Positions 1 through 7,002 of a stretch of 9,375 nt of DNA are shown one piece after another (the stretch's first letter is position 1; every line of letters starts with the position of its first letter). A program made the position numbers and the translations under genes. Below the pieces are notes generated by a model. That model was not told where the DNA came from and searched no databases. It saw only the letters and a list, made by a program, of their open reading frames with translations. The DNA lies in NCBI GenBank assembly GCA_021789565.1, contig JAJYJL010000188.1:379-9753 (forward strand), in the 5' to 3' direction. The DNA comes from Acidobacteriota bacterium. Its GTDB lineage: Bacteria > Acidobacteriota > Terriglobia > UBA7540.

Positions 1-43
1 CAAAATCAGCTACATAGCCTGACTTGGCCAGCCTCTGGAACGA

Positions 44-77
44 CAGGTCAGGGGTTCGAATCCCTCCAGGCGTACCA
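44..77 (+). tRNA. 3' end of a tRNA-like gene (T-arm, acceptor strand, CCA), partial or remnant
   Basis: The stretch contains a T-loop TTCGAAT flanked by GGGG and CCCT, then a seven-base acceptor strand CAGGCGT, discriminator A and encoded CCA. From the variable-loop-like AGGTC onward it resembles the 3' end of bacterial isoleucine tRNAs, which often end in CAGGCCTACCA. The T-stem is imperfect: G50-U64 is a wobble and A49-C65 is mismatched. Upstream bases do not form an anticodon arm, D-arm or full 5' acceptor strand that I can recognise. It could be a degenerate tRNA, an attachment-site remnant, or the tail of a longer RNA gene starting before the window. A tmRNA is less likely because position 70 is C, whereas tmRNA needs the G3-U70 pair recognised by alanyl-tRNA synthetase. 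Confidence 0.45.
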
Positions 78-99
78 TTCTTTTCATCATTCCTTGCCT

Positions 100-130
100 C
101 TTCCGCGAAAACTCAGTGGAAGTTGTCTTT
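100..130 (+). terminator. Terminator-like hairpin after the tRNA-like end
   Basis: CTTCCGC (100-106) pairs with GTGGAAG (116-122) as a seven-base-pair stem containing one G-U pair, closing a nine-base loop. It is followed by a moderately T-rich tail, TTGTCTTT (123-130). It lies 22 bases after the CCA, where a Rho-independent terminator for the RNA gene would be expected. The tail is interrupted by G and C, so the terminator may be weak. Confidence 0.4.
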
Positions 131-343
131 ATCAAGTTCTCCGAGAACCGGCAGCTCCAACGGCGACGCCAACTGACATGCCCCGTGCAGGCAGGTCAGC
201 GCTCAACTATACTGGTGGCCGACAGCAGCACAACGTCCGCAGTGCATGAAAACTGCGAATCGGGAAAGGCGGCTGGTGGCAAGAGATATTCGTAATATTT
301 TGTGCGTACTGGAATATAAAGTGGTTCAATGTAAACACAACCG

Positions 344-357
344 TCAAAATTGTTTGA
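344..357. promoter_or_regulatory. Short inverted repeat upstream of the DUF5054 gene, possible operator
   Basis: TCAAA (344-348) and TTTGA (353-357) are perfect reverse complements separated by ATTG. The repeat lies about 24 bases before the chosen GTG start, inside the AT-rich leader. A second pair, GGTT (323-326) and AACC (339-342), lies directly upstream. Position and symmetry would suit a repressor site, but both are short and could occur by chance. Confidence 0.2.
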
Positions 358-381
358 GATCATCAATTCGGAGTCTTGACA

Positions 382-2463
382 GTGAAACGCAGAGAATTCG
401 TCAAGGATTTACTGCTTGCCGGTGGATCGCTGGCAATTGCCCCGCGGCTTGACCTTACTGCCGCAATACCGCCTCCTCCCACCGACATTAAACGCGTGCT
501 GGTGACGTTTATGTGCCACCTGGATGTCGGCTTTACCAACACCCAGGCGGCGGTGATCGCCAAATACTTTGATGAGTATTACCCTGCCGCTATGAAGGTT
601 GCCACGACGATGCGTCAGTCGGGTGAAGACCGCTACGTCTGGTCGACGGCCTCATGGCTGCTTTACGGATATCTCGAGCATCTCACCGGCGCAGCGCGCA
701 ACCGCGCGGAACAGGCCGTCGTGAAGGGCGACCTGGCATGGCTCGCCGTTCCGTTCAACCTGGAGACGGAAATGCTGGACCGCTCCATGCTTGAAGGTGC
801 GATCGGGATTTCGCAGGCACTGGATCGCCGGTTTGATCGGATGACGACGGGCGCAAAAATGAGTGACGTTCCGGGCCATACGCGAGGCGTGGTCGCTCCA
901 TTTGCGGCAAACGGCGTCAAACTGCTCGACATCGGCGTCAATGGCGCCAGCACAGTTCCCGAAGTTCCGCCGGTCTTTGTCTGGAAGGAGCCGAAGGGCA
1001 ACTCCCTGATCATGATGTACCACCATGGCTACGGCAGCGTCATTCAGGTTCCGGGTTCAGATCTGGCGATCGCCGTCGAAGTGCGGAATGACAACGCCGG
1101 GCCGCATTCCCTCTCCGAGGTTGCTAAAATCTACGCCGACCTGCGGAAGCAATTTCCCAACGCCAAAGTAAGCGCCGCCAATTTCAGCGAAGTGGCCCTC
1201 GCTGTTGAACCCTTCAAGGACAATTTTCCGGTGGTAACGGAGGAAATCGGCGACACTTGGATCTATGGCGTAGCCAGCGACCCGGTAAAAGTAGCCCGCT
1301 ATCGCGAAGTGATGCGCCTTCGCAAGGAGTGGGTCGAAAAAGGAATATTCAACGTTGGCGATTCAACGGACATTCGCCTGTTGCAACATTTGCTGCTGGC
1401 GCCGGAGCACACCTGGGGTGTTGATACCAAGCGCTTGAAAGACTACGAGCATTACACGCCCAAAGCCCTCGCTACGGTGGTCAATGCTCCGCGCTTTCGC
1501 TGGGCGGAAAGCAGTTGGGCTGAAAAGCGCAAAGATATTGATGATGCAGTTCAAAGCCTGCCTGAGACATTGCGAAGCGAAGCGGAGGCACGCCTTCGTG
1601 CCTTGCGGCCGGTTGTGCCAGACCGGGCAGGATTGCGCGCACACGCCGCAGGTTCAGAAATCGAGACTTCCCATTTCACCATGGCGATTGATCCTCAAAC
1701 CGGCGCCATCCACCGGCTGCGCGCCAAAGCTACGGGACGGGAATGGGCCTCTCCGCATCATCCTCTTGGGTTATTCGCCTATCAGACTCTTTCTCAAAAG
1801 GACTACGCCGACTATCGCGCCGCCTACATCATTGCCAAGACGTGGTGGGCGCCGATGGACTTCGGCAAACCTGATATTGAAAAGTTCGGCGCAAAAAGTC
1901 AGGTGTGGCTGCCCCGCGTGGCCGGTTGCTGGGCTGGCAAACTTCATGACGGCTTCAGAACTCTGATCGAACTCGAAATCACAGACGTTGAGGCCGAGCG
2001 CGCTGACCGCGTCGCCTGGCCTCGAAGAGTGTATCTGGACCTTCGCTTCCCGGATTCAGAACCCGCCGTCCGCATCGCCTTAACTTGCCTGGACAAGGCC
2101 GCAAACCGCCTGCCGGAAGCGATGTGGCTCAGCTTTGTCCCTGCCGCGCCGGAGCCGAGAGGATGGACGCTCGACAAAGCAGACCAGCCAATTTCCCCGT
2201 TTGACGTAGTGAAGGGTGGTAACCGGCACATGCACGCCGTCACAAATGGCGTCTTTTATAAAGACGCGCAAGGAAGCTTTTCGATTGAAACACTGGATGC
2301 TCCCGCGGTGGCACTGGGCGAGCGGTCACCGATCTATTATTCGAACGACCAGCCCGACCTGACGAAGGGCCTCCACTTCAGCCTTTTCAATAATGCGTGG
2401 GGCACAAACTATATCCAATGGTTCGGTGACGACATGCGCTTCCGATTTGTTCTGCGAGCGTGA
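382..2463 (+). CDS. Tat-exported DUF5054 / glycoside hydrolase 38-like protein
   Basis: This 693-residue protein resembles the DUF5054 family, whose members are about 700 residues long and whose N-terminal half is related to GH38 alpha-mannosidases. I chose the GTG at 382 because GGAG lies eight bases upstream; the in-frame TTG at 376 is too close to it. The N-terminus has a twin-arginine motif, KRREFVK, and a hydrophobic stretch to about residue 20, suggesting folded export through Tat. Visible motifs are HLDVGFT (residues 46-52), matching the metal-binding HxD of GH38; DVPGHT (from D162), where GH38 enzymes carry a key aspartate; and an HH pair at 214-215. The C-terminus carries NAWGTN (671-676), which fits the beta-rich end of this group. 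Substrate and activity are unknown; glycan hydrolysis is an inference. The gene converges on the M81 peptidase gene with 42 bases between their stop codons. Confidence 0.8.
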   Translation: MKRREFVKDLLLAGGSLAIAPRLDLTAAIPPPPTDIKRVLVTFMCHLDVGFTNTQAAVIAKYFDEYYPAAMKVATTMRQSGEDRYVWSTASWLLYGYLEHLTGAARNRAEQAVVKGDLAWLAVPFNLETEMLDRSMLEGAIGISQALDRRFDRMTTGAKMSDVPGHTRGVVAPFAANGVKLLDIGVNGASTVPEVPPVFVWKEPKGNSLIMMYHHGYGSVIQVPGSDLAIAVEVRNDNAGPHSLSEVAKIYADLRKQFPNAKVSAANFSEVALAVEPFKDNFPVVTEEIGDTWIYGVASDPVKVARYREVMRLRKEWVEKGIFNVGDSTDIRLLQHLLLAPEHTWGVDTKRLKDYEHYTPKALATVVNAPRFRWAESSWAEKRKDIDDAVQSLPETLRSEAEARLRALRPVVPDRAGLRAHAAGSEIETSHFTMAIDPQTGAIHRLRAKATGREWASPHHPLGLFAYQTLSQKDYADYRAAYIIAKTWWAPMDFGKPDIEKFGAKSQVWLPRVAGCWAGKLHDGFRTLIELEITDVEAERADRVAWPRRVYLDLRFPDSEPAVRIALTCLDKAANRLPEAMWLSFVPAAPEPRGWTLDKADQPISPFDVVKGGNRHMHAVTNGVFYKDAQGSFSIETLDAPAVALGERSPIYYSNDQPDLTKGLHFSLFNNAWGTNYIQWFGDDMRFRFVLRA

Positions 2464-2505
2464 TTTTCGCCAGCCGCATTACAGCGCAATATTCATTCCG
2501 GCACT

Positions 2506-4047
2506 CTACGCCCCGTGCGGAGACCGCGCGGAAACCACGGTAAATGGCTTCCACTTCAGGTCGGCCTGGAACGGGTAGCTCGGGATTCGGTTGTGGTTGG
2601 CCAGGTGCACGATATCCTGGTTGACCGCGCCGTCGGTTAGCGCCATCAGGTTTGGATTGGCGATTTTGGCGATCTCCGGCTCCAGGTAGCCCGACTTGAC
2701 AACCACAATCTTGAACTTGGCCGGCTGGAGTCCAAGTGACGTGAAATCGCTGATCAGGTGGAAAGGCCGGCGCCGCGTGGTCAGCACCACTGAGATACCC
2801 TCAACCTCAACCACGGCTTTCCGGCCAAGAGGATCTTGCTTGTGGGAGAGAAAGACAACCTTGGCCTTTACGTGGACAGGCTTGCTGGCCTTGGGATCTA
2901 GTGTGCCCCCGATACTGAGCGGAATCGTTGCTCCGACCCCGGCACGGTAGCATGCCTCACCGGCAGGCCGGTCGCAGATCCCCGCGATCACTACATCTCG
3001 CACGTGTCGTTGAAGCAGCGCCGCCAGCACATCTGCGCGGTCATCGGTGCCGCCTGCGGTGGGATTATCGCCTGAGTCCGCCAACACAACAGGGTGCGTG
3101 CGCAGCCTCACGGCCTTCTCAATGCATTCCGCCAAGGTACCTGTTGGCACTCCGAAACTGAACTCCTTGCGGGCGTCCCAGTATTGCTGCGCAAGCGATA
3201 AGGCGTCTTTCTGAAGCAGCGCCGGACCGGTCCCGGTGAGAACAGCGCTGGCAGTAGCCTTGGGCTCGTCCGCCCAGACGTATCCCACCAGCAGAGAAGC
3301 ATCCAGCACGCCGGCGTGAGCGTTCATGGCAGGCAACTGCCCCCACAGGCGTTTGGCTGGCTCGTAGCGCGTACTGCTGCGCTCGCCCGGCATCAGCACT
3401 GGAATGGGTGACCAGACCATCGTGGGCCGGATGTGCTGATTGAGGCAATGGACCAGCATGTCGCAGGCGCGCTGTGTTGTCTGTAACTGATCGATGTGCG
3501 GGGCCGTCCTGTAAGCCGACAGCATGTCCAGGTTGTTGATGATCTTGTGGCTGAGGCTTCCGTGCAGGTCAAAGCTCGCGGTGATCAGGCAGTTTGGCCC
3601 GACAACCTCGCGTGCAGATGCGATCCAGTCTCCGTCTGCGTCCTGCATGCCTTCCACAAACATGGCCCCGTGCTGCGCCAGATAAAGGCCGTCTAGCGGA
3701 AGCAGGTCCTTAACGCGCTGCAGGAACTCTGCCTTCAGCTGCTGATAAGTCTTTGCTTCCACCGCACCGCCGGGCACAGCCCTCGCAAATAGCGTCGCAT
3801 GAAATGGGTAGGGATACGTTTTCAAATGGCTGAAGAACGGCATGTCCGCCAGTTGCTGACCGCGCTGCACCTGGAAGTCTTCCATTCGGGAAAGGATGGG
3901 AGTATAAGTGCTGCACTCGATCTGAATGCCGCCAAAAGCCACGCGCCTGGGTTCCGCTGCCCGGGCAAGGCTGGAAGTCCCGAAACGCGCCAACGGAGAT
4001 GCCAGGGCCGCCGTGGTTACATTTTTCAAGAACGTTCTGCGTTTCAA
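2506..4047 (-). CDS. Tat-exported M81 family metallopeptidase (MlrC-like)
   Basis: This 513-residue protein matches the M81 family, typified by MlrC, which cleaves linearised microcystin. Its usual layout is an N-terminal DUF1485 domain (here about 35-325) and a C-terminal MlrC domain (about 330-505). The expected metal-ligand motifs are present: E44 in GGIQIE, H126 in QHGAM, D160 and H162 in DLHG, and H184 in the PHID segment. This suggests an intact zinc-type centre. The start is TTG at 4047, preceded by a strong AGAGGAGA ribosome-binding site; it gives the Tat motif KRRTFLK followed by a hydrophobic region ending near ARA (28-30). Many family members are treated as cytoplasmic, so export is notable. 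It is the last gene of the kinase-porter-peptidase unit. Its natural substrate is unlikely to be microcystin; a small or modified peptide is more plausible. Confidence 0.87.
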   Translation of the reverse strand: MKRRTFLKNVTTAALASPLARFGTSSLARAAEPRRVAFGGIQIECSTYTPILSRMEDFQVQRGQQLADMPFFSHLKTYPYPFHATLFARAVPGGAVEAKTYQQLKAEFLQRVKDLLPLDGLYLAQHGAMFVEGMQDADGDWIASAREVVGPNCLITASFDLHGSLSHKIINNLDMLSAYRTAPHIDQLQTTQRACDMLVHCLNQHIRPTMVWSPIPVLMPGERSSTRYEPAKRLWGQLPAMNAHAGVLDASLLVGYVWADEPKATASAVLTGTGPALLQKDALSLAQQYWDARKEFSFGVPTGTLAECIEKAVRLRTHPVVLADSGDNPTAGGTDDRADVLAALLQRHVRDVVIAGICDRPAGEACYRAGVGATIPLSIGGTLDPKASKPVHVKAKVVFLSHKQDPLGRKAVVEVEGISVVLTTRRRPFHLISDFTSLGLQPAKFKIVVVKSGYLEPEIAKIANPNLMALTDGAVNQDIVHLANHNRIPSYPFQADLKWKPFTVVSARSPHGA

Positions 4048-4127
4048 AGATTTTCTCCTCTGTCGTGTGAGAAACGATCTGAAGTCAGCCTGCGGTGAAG
4101 ACGGCGAATTTCAGCCAACATTTTCAT
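4044..4127 (-). CDS. Possible 27-codon leader ORF coupled to the M81 gene
   Basis: In the 136-base gap between the porter and the M81 gene there is an ATG-started reading frame of 27 codons, beginning MKMLAEIRRLHRR. It is rich in Arg and His. Its TGA stop overlaps the TTG start of the M81 gene in the four bases TTGA, and the M81 ribosome-binding site AGAGGAGA lies inside it. A weak AGG lies upstream of its ATG. This arrangement would permit translational coupling, as in the PadR-permease pair in this same window. No homologue is recognised; a chance ORF in the gap remains quite possible. Confidence 0.25.
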   Translation of the reverse strand: MKMLAEIRRLHRRLTSDRFSHDRGENL

Positions 4128-4183
4128 TTCGACTGCCTGAAAGAAAGCAGTATATCCGGTTCCGCAAGCTTCACCCAGGGGAT

Positions 4184-5506
4184 TCAACTGATCCCGAGTC
4201 TCTTTTGCATGTCTTCCAGAGAAATCCCCTTGGTTTCCGGGTAAATAAGGAGGACCACAAAGAACTGGAGCACCATCATGGCGGAAAAGAAAACGAAAGG
4301 ATAGGCTCCGGACGAGGCGGCCATCAGCGGAAAGGTCCACGAGATGAGTGCGTTCATAAACCAGTGCGAGAAGCTGCCCAGGCTTTGGCCCTTGGCACGC
4401 ACGCGGTTGGGGAATACCTCGCTGATGTAGACCCAGATCACCGCTCCCTGTGAAAACCCAAAGAATGCGATGTAGCCCATCAGCAGCCACACCAGCAGAT
4501 TCTCATGCGCCGAGGTGAAGAAGATCGTCGCAACCCCGGCCAGGCAAGCCGCCGTGCCGACGGAACCAATCAGCAGGAGCGTCTTGCGCCCCAGGCGGTC
4601 GATCACAGACATCGCAATCACGGTGAACAAAAGGTTCGTAGCCCCTACAGCTACGGCCTGAATGTCGCCGGACAACGCACTGAACCCCGCGTGCGCAAAA
4701 ATGTCGTTCAGGTAATAGAGAATGGCGTTGATGCCGGTAAGCTGGTTGAAGACGCCGATCGACACGGCGAGAAAGATGGGCAGCCGGTACTTTCGGGCGA
4801 ACAACGGCTCTTTTGTCCGCTCAAGATGCATCGACTCCAGGATATCTTTGAGCTTCCGCTCAGCATTTTCCTCTCCGACCTGCTGGAGGACTACGCGCGC
4901 TTCATCCACGCGTCGCTTCTCGACAAGCCAGCGAGGACTTTGCGGAATCCCGAAAAGCATCAGAAGAAAGAGTGCCGCAGGAACGGATGCGACTCCCAGC
5001 ATCCAACGCCACTCGGACGCGCCAAAATGCATGAGCGCGATCAAATAGTTGGACAAGTATGCCAGGAGGATCCCGAAGACTACATTGAACTGGAACAAGC
5101 CGACCAGACGCCCGCGCCACTTTGCTGGTGAAATTTCCGCTATATACATCGGCCCCAGCACCGAAGATCCGCCAATGCCCAATCCGCCCAGGAAGCGGAA
5201 AAACACCAAGGGATACCATCCCCAGGCGAAGGCGCAACCAAGGGCTGAAGCCAGGTAGAGCACTGCCAGCGCCCGCAGGCTGTTGCGGCGTCCAAACCGT
5301 TCGCCCGGAATCCCTGCCGACATGGCGCCGGCAATAGCGCCCAAAAGCGCGATGGCGACCGTCATTCCCAGAAGGCCAGGCGACAACTGGAATTCCAAGG
5401 TCAAAGCATGGGTCGTCCCCGCAATTACAGCCGTATCAAAACCAAACAGAAGGCCGCCCAGGGCAGCCACAACCGCACTCTTCACCAGAAATCTGTTCAG
5501 GCTCAT
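4184..5506 (-). CDS. Sugar porter family MFS transporter
   Basis: This 440-residue inner-membrane protein has 12 predicted membrane segments and carries the hallmarks of the sugar porter branch of the major facilitator superfamily, which mostly contains sugar:proton symporters such as XylE and GalP. Visible signatures are GGLLFGFDTAVIAG (17-30) in segment 1, GERFGRR (68-74) in the loop after segment 2, RFLGGLGIGG (104-113), YIAEISPAKWRGR (121-133), PQSPRWL (188-194), then NQLTGINAILYY in segment 7, DRLGRK in the loop after segment 8, and PETKG (423-427) near the end. QLTG and the aromatic residues nearby line the sugar site in known members. The start ATG at 5506 fits the family N-terminus, though no strong ribosome-binding site precedes it. 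It lies 88 bases downstream of the sugar kinase, consistent with uptake followed by phosphorylation. Hexose is likely; which one is unknown. Confidence 0.92.
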   Translation of the reverse strand: MSLNRFLVKSAVVAALGGLLFGFDTAVIAGTTHALTLEFQLSPGLLGMTVAIALLGAIAGAMSAGIPGERFGRRNSLRALAVLYLASALGCAFAWGWYPLVFFRFLGGLGIGGSSVLGPMYIAEISPAKWRGRLVGLFQFNVVFGILLAYLSNYLIALMHFGASEWRWMLGVASVPAALFLLMLFGIPQSPRWLVEKRRVDEARVVLQQVGEENAERKLKDILESMHLERTKEPLFARKYRLPIFLAVSIGVFNQLTGINAILYYLNDIFAHAGFSALSGDIQAVAVGATNLLFTVIAMSVIDRLGRKTLLLIGSVGTAACLAGVATIFFTSAHENLLVWLLMGYIAFFGFSQGAVIWVYISEVFPNRVRAKGQSLGSFSHWFMNALISWTFPLMAASSGAYPFVFFSAMMVLQFFVVLLIYPETKGISLEDMQKRLGIS

Positions 5507-5594
5507 AGCACCCACATGAATGTTGGAATAAACTTTTGCCCCTATTTTCAGGTGGCCGTCACAGCAGGCCGAAGCGAAGATACACGGGATTTGG

Positions 5595-6482
5595 TCATTC
5601 GCCCAGCGCTTTGATTTCGTCGCTTGTCCAGGGAGGAACAGCTCCCGGACGGCTTGTGATGAGCGCCCCCACGCGGTTGGCAAAATCGGCCACCTGCCTT
5701 GCAGGCCAGCCGCTCCCCAGGCCATGAAGGAAAGCCGCCGCAAACGCATCGCCGGCGCCAACGGTATCAACCACTGTCACGCCATAGCCCGGCGCTTCAA
5801 CAAATTCATCGCCGATCAGAAGAGCACAGCCTCTGGCGCCGCGTGTTACGCAGACAGCTTCCCAGCCCAGACCGCCCGCATAGTCCCGGCAAAATTCTTC
5901 CAGTGCGGCATGGTTTCGGCCCTGCATTTGATCGACCTCGGGGACTTCTTCATCATTGAGCTTGACGACGGTCGCCTGGGCCATCAGGTCTCGCACGAGC
6001 TGCGGTTCGTAACAGGATGGACGAAGGTTAATGTCATAGAAGTGCCGCGCGCCACACTTCGCGCCGAGCAACAGATTTGTCACTTCGCGCGCTTGCGGGC
6101 TCATCTGGTGCAACGTGCCGAAGTAGATCCAATCCGGCACAGGTGATAAGAGTTCCTCAAGGTCGGACTCCGCCAGCAGGGGAAAATCGTAGGCGGCCGG
6201 GCGTTCGATCCGGAACGCGGGCTGGCCAGTGTTGTTCAGGGTAACGGACGCAATACCGCTGGGGTATCCTTCGGCGCGCCGGACAAAGCGTGTGGTGAGT
6301 CCCATCTGCCTCATACATTCCAGCACGCGATCTCCGCGCTCGTCGCGCCCAACAGCGCTTACAAAGTAAACCTCGTGTCCCAGCCTCCGTGCGTGCGCAG
6401 AAAAGTTGAAGGTGGCGCCACCCAGGTGCTCTTTCTCACCGATGACGTCCCACAAAACCTCTCCAATACTGACAATCTTCAT
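5595..6482 (-). CDS. PfkB-family carbohydrate kinase, fructokinase-like
   Basis: This 295-residue cytoplasmic kinase belongs to the ribokinase/PfkB family, which phosphorylates sugars with ATP. The N-terminus shows IGEVLWD (6-12) and GGATFN (21-26), the usual sugar-binding start of fructokinases. Near the C-terminus DTVGAGDAF (239-247) forms the anion hole, with D245 as the expected catalytic base. The length is normal for the family. I chose ATG at 6482 because AGAGGA lies eight bases upstream; the in-frame GTG at 6488 is too close to it. It is the first recognisable gene of the minus-strand unit, with the sugar porter following after 88 bases. Fructose to fructose 6-phosphate is the best guess, but the subfamily also includes kinases for other sugars, so the exact substrate is open. 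Confidence 0.88.
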   Translation of the reverse strand: MKIVSIGEVLWDVIGEKEHLGGATFNFSAHARRLGHEVYFVSAVGRDERGDRVLECMRQMGLTTRFVRRAEGYPSGIASVTLNNTGQPAFRIERPAAYDFPLLAESDLEELLSPVPDWIYFGTLHQMSPQAREVTNLLLGAKCGARHFYDINLRPSCYEPQLVRDLMAQATVVKLNDEEVPEVDQMQGRNHAALEEFCRDYAGGLGWEAVCVTRGARGCALLIGDEFVEAPGYGVTVVDTVGAGDAFAAAFLHGLGSGWPARQVADFANRVGALITSRPGAVPPWTSDEIKALGE

Positions 6483-6578
6483 GGGCACTTTCCTCTGAAG
6501 AATAACCTCTACAGGCGTCCTGCCGTTCCGCCATGTTCAACCTCGACCATGCGGATTTCAGGTTCCAGATGTTCATCT

Positions 6579-6944
6579 TCAGAATCGTCGCTGGCCGTCC
6601 AACGTTAGTCTTGCCACTGTGCTTCGTTGCCCCTCAACTCCCATGAACCCCCGCGAGCGGAAGCAATAATTAATTTCCGCGACGGCCTCGCAGGCATTTT
6701 CCAGCGTGAACTGGAATTTCCCGCTCCGCGCGTTAACCAGTTGTAGCCCTATAAGGACAAGGACACGCACCAGGTAAATCTGTCGAAATCGGTCCCTGTC
6801 GCTCTCCCCCAAAAAGCCCGAATTATATCCCTGAGATTCCCAATGCCGCCGAAAAGATTCACGAGCATACACATTAGCACGGCGATGGAACCGTTCAAGG
6901 AGATCAGAACAATCCGCGGCTTGAATTTTATTACCCGTTTTCAC
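6579..6944 (-). CDS. Hypothetical protein, about 121 residues
   Basis: I do not recognise this protein. It is the only long ORF in the 520-base gap between the kinase and PadR genes and is not a shadow of a stronger gene. A GTG start at 6944 has GGAG four bases upstream; a longer TTG start at 6968 is possible but lacks such a site. The sequence is rich in Arg, with a stretch of alternating charged and aromatic residues (about 15-50), a hydrophobic segment VRVLVLIGLQLV (about 59-70), and two cysteines further on. It could be soluble and helical. After its stop, another frame continues with acidic protein-like sequence to a TAG at 6509-6511, so the gene may be frameshifted. It reads divergently from PadR and towards the kinase. 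It may be a remnant. Confidence 0.35.
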   Translation of the reverse strand: MKTGNKIQAADCSDLLERFHRRANVYARESFRRHWESQGYNSGFLGESDRDRFRQIYLVRVLVLIGLQLVNARSGKFQFTLENACEAVAEINYCFRSRGFMGVEGQRSTVARLTLDGQRRF

Positions 6945-6961
6945 TACGCTCCACCTGCTTC

Positions 6962-6990
6962 TTGACAACGGCGCTCCGTGGGAGTAGCGT
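6962..6990 (+). promoter_or_regulatory. Candidate sigma-70 promoter of the PadR-permease operon
   Basis: A perfect -35 hexamer TTGACA (6962-6967) is followed after 17 bases by TAGCGT (6985-6990), which matches three of six positions of TATAAT. It lies 12 bases before the PadR ATG, so the mRNA would have almost no leader. A small inverted repeat, GTAG/CTAC with a five-base spacer (6984-6996), overlaps the -10 and could be the PadR autoregulatory site, since PadR proteins commonly repress their own promoters. Confidence 0.4.
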
Positions 6991-7002
6991 GTCTACATCC
7001 AT

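Larger units (their letters stand above)
78..381. other. Gene-free leader between the RNA end and the DUF5054 gene
   Basis: No convincing gene is seen here. The region holds the terminator-like hairpin at 100-130 and a longer stem-loop at 173-199, in which CTGAC pairs with GTCAG and TGCC with GGCA around a seven-base loop. There is an AT-rich part from about 285 to 360, with a -10-like TATAAA at 315-320 but no good -35 partner. The short inverted repeat TCAAA/TTTGA (344-357) sits just upstream of the ribosome-binding site. The promoter of the downstream gene is probably in the AT-rich part. Confidence 0.45.
6483..7002. other. Region between the kinase and PadR genes
   Basis: About 520 bases without a recognised gene. 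It contains the unrecognised minus-strand ORF at 6579-6944, a possible frameshifted continuation of it down to 6509, the ribosome-binding site of the kinase (around 6491-6497, read on the minus strand), and the candidate PadR promoter at 6962-6990. I found no convincing promoter for the kinase unit; it may lie within or before the small ORF. Confidence 0.5.

Noticed and set aside
1..77. 3' end of tmRNA (ssrA)
   Set aside because: The T-arm and CCA fit, but the acceptor strand has C at position 70, so the G3-U70 pair needed for alanine charging is absent. Kept only as a less likely alternative.
3926..4453. Plus-strand ORF of 175 codons spanning the porter-M81 junction
   Set aside because: It is antisense to two well-supported genes, is highly charged with low-complexity character and shows no recognisable domain.
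5507..5770. N-terminal extension of the sugar porter giving a 528-residue protein
   Set aside because: The extension overlaps the end of the kinase gene in another frame and lacks family similarity; MSLNRF at 5506 starts directly before membrane segment 1.
6375..6608. Plus-strand ORF of 77 codons over the kinase start
   Set aside because: It is mostly antisense to the kinase and has no recognisable features or ribosome-binding site.
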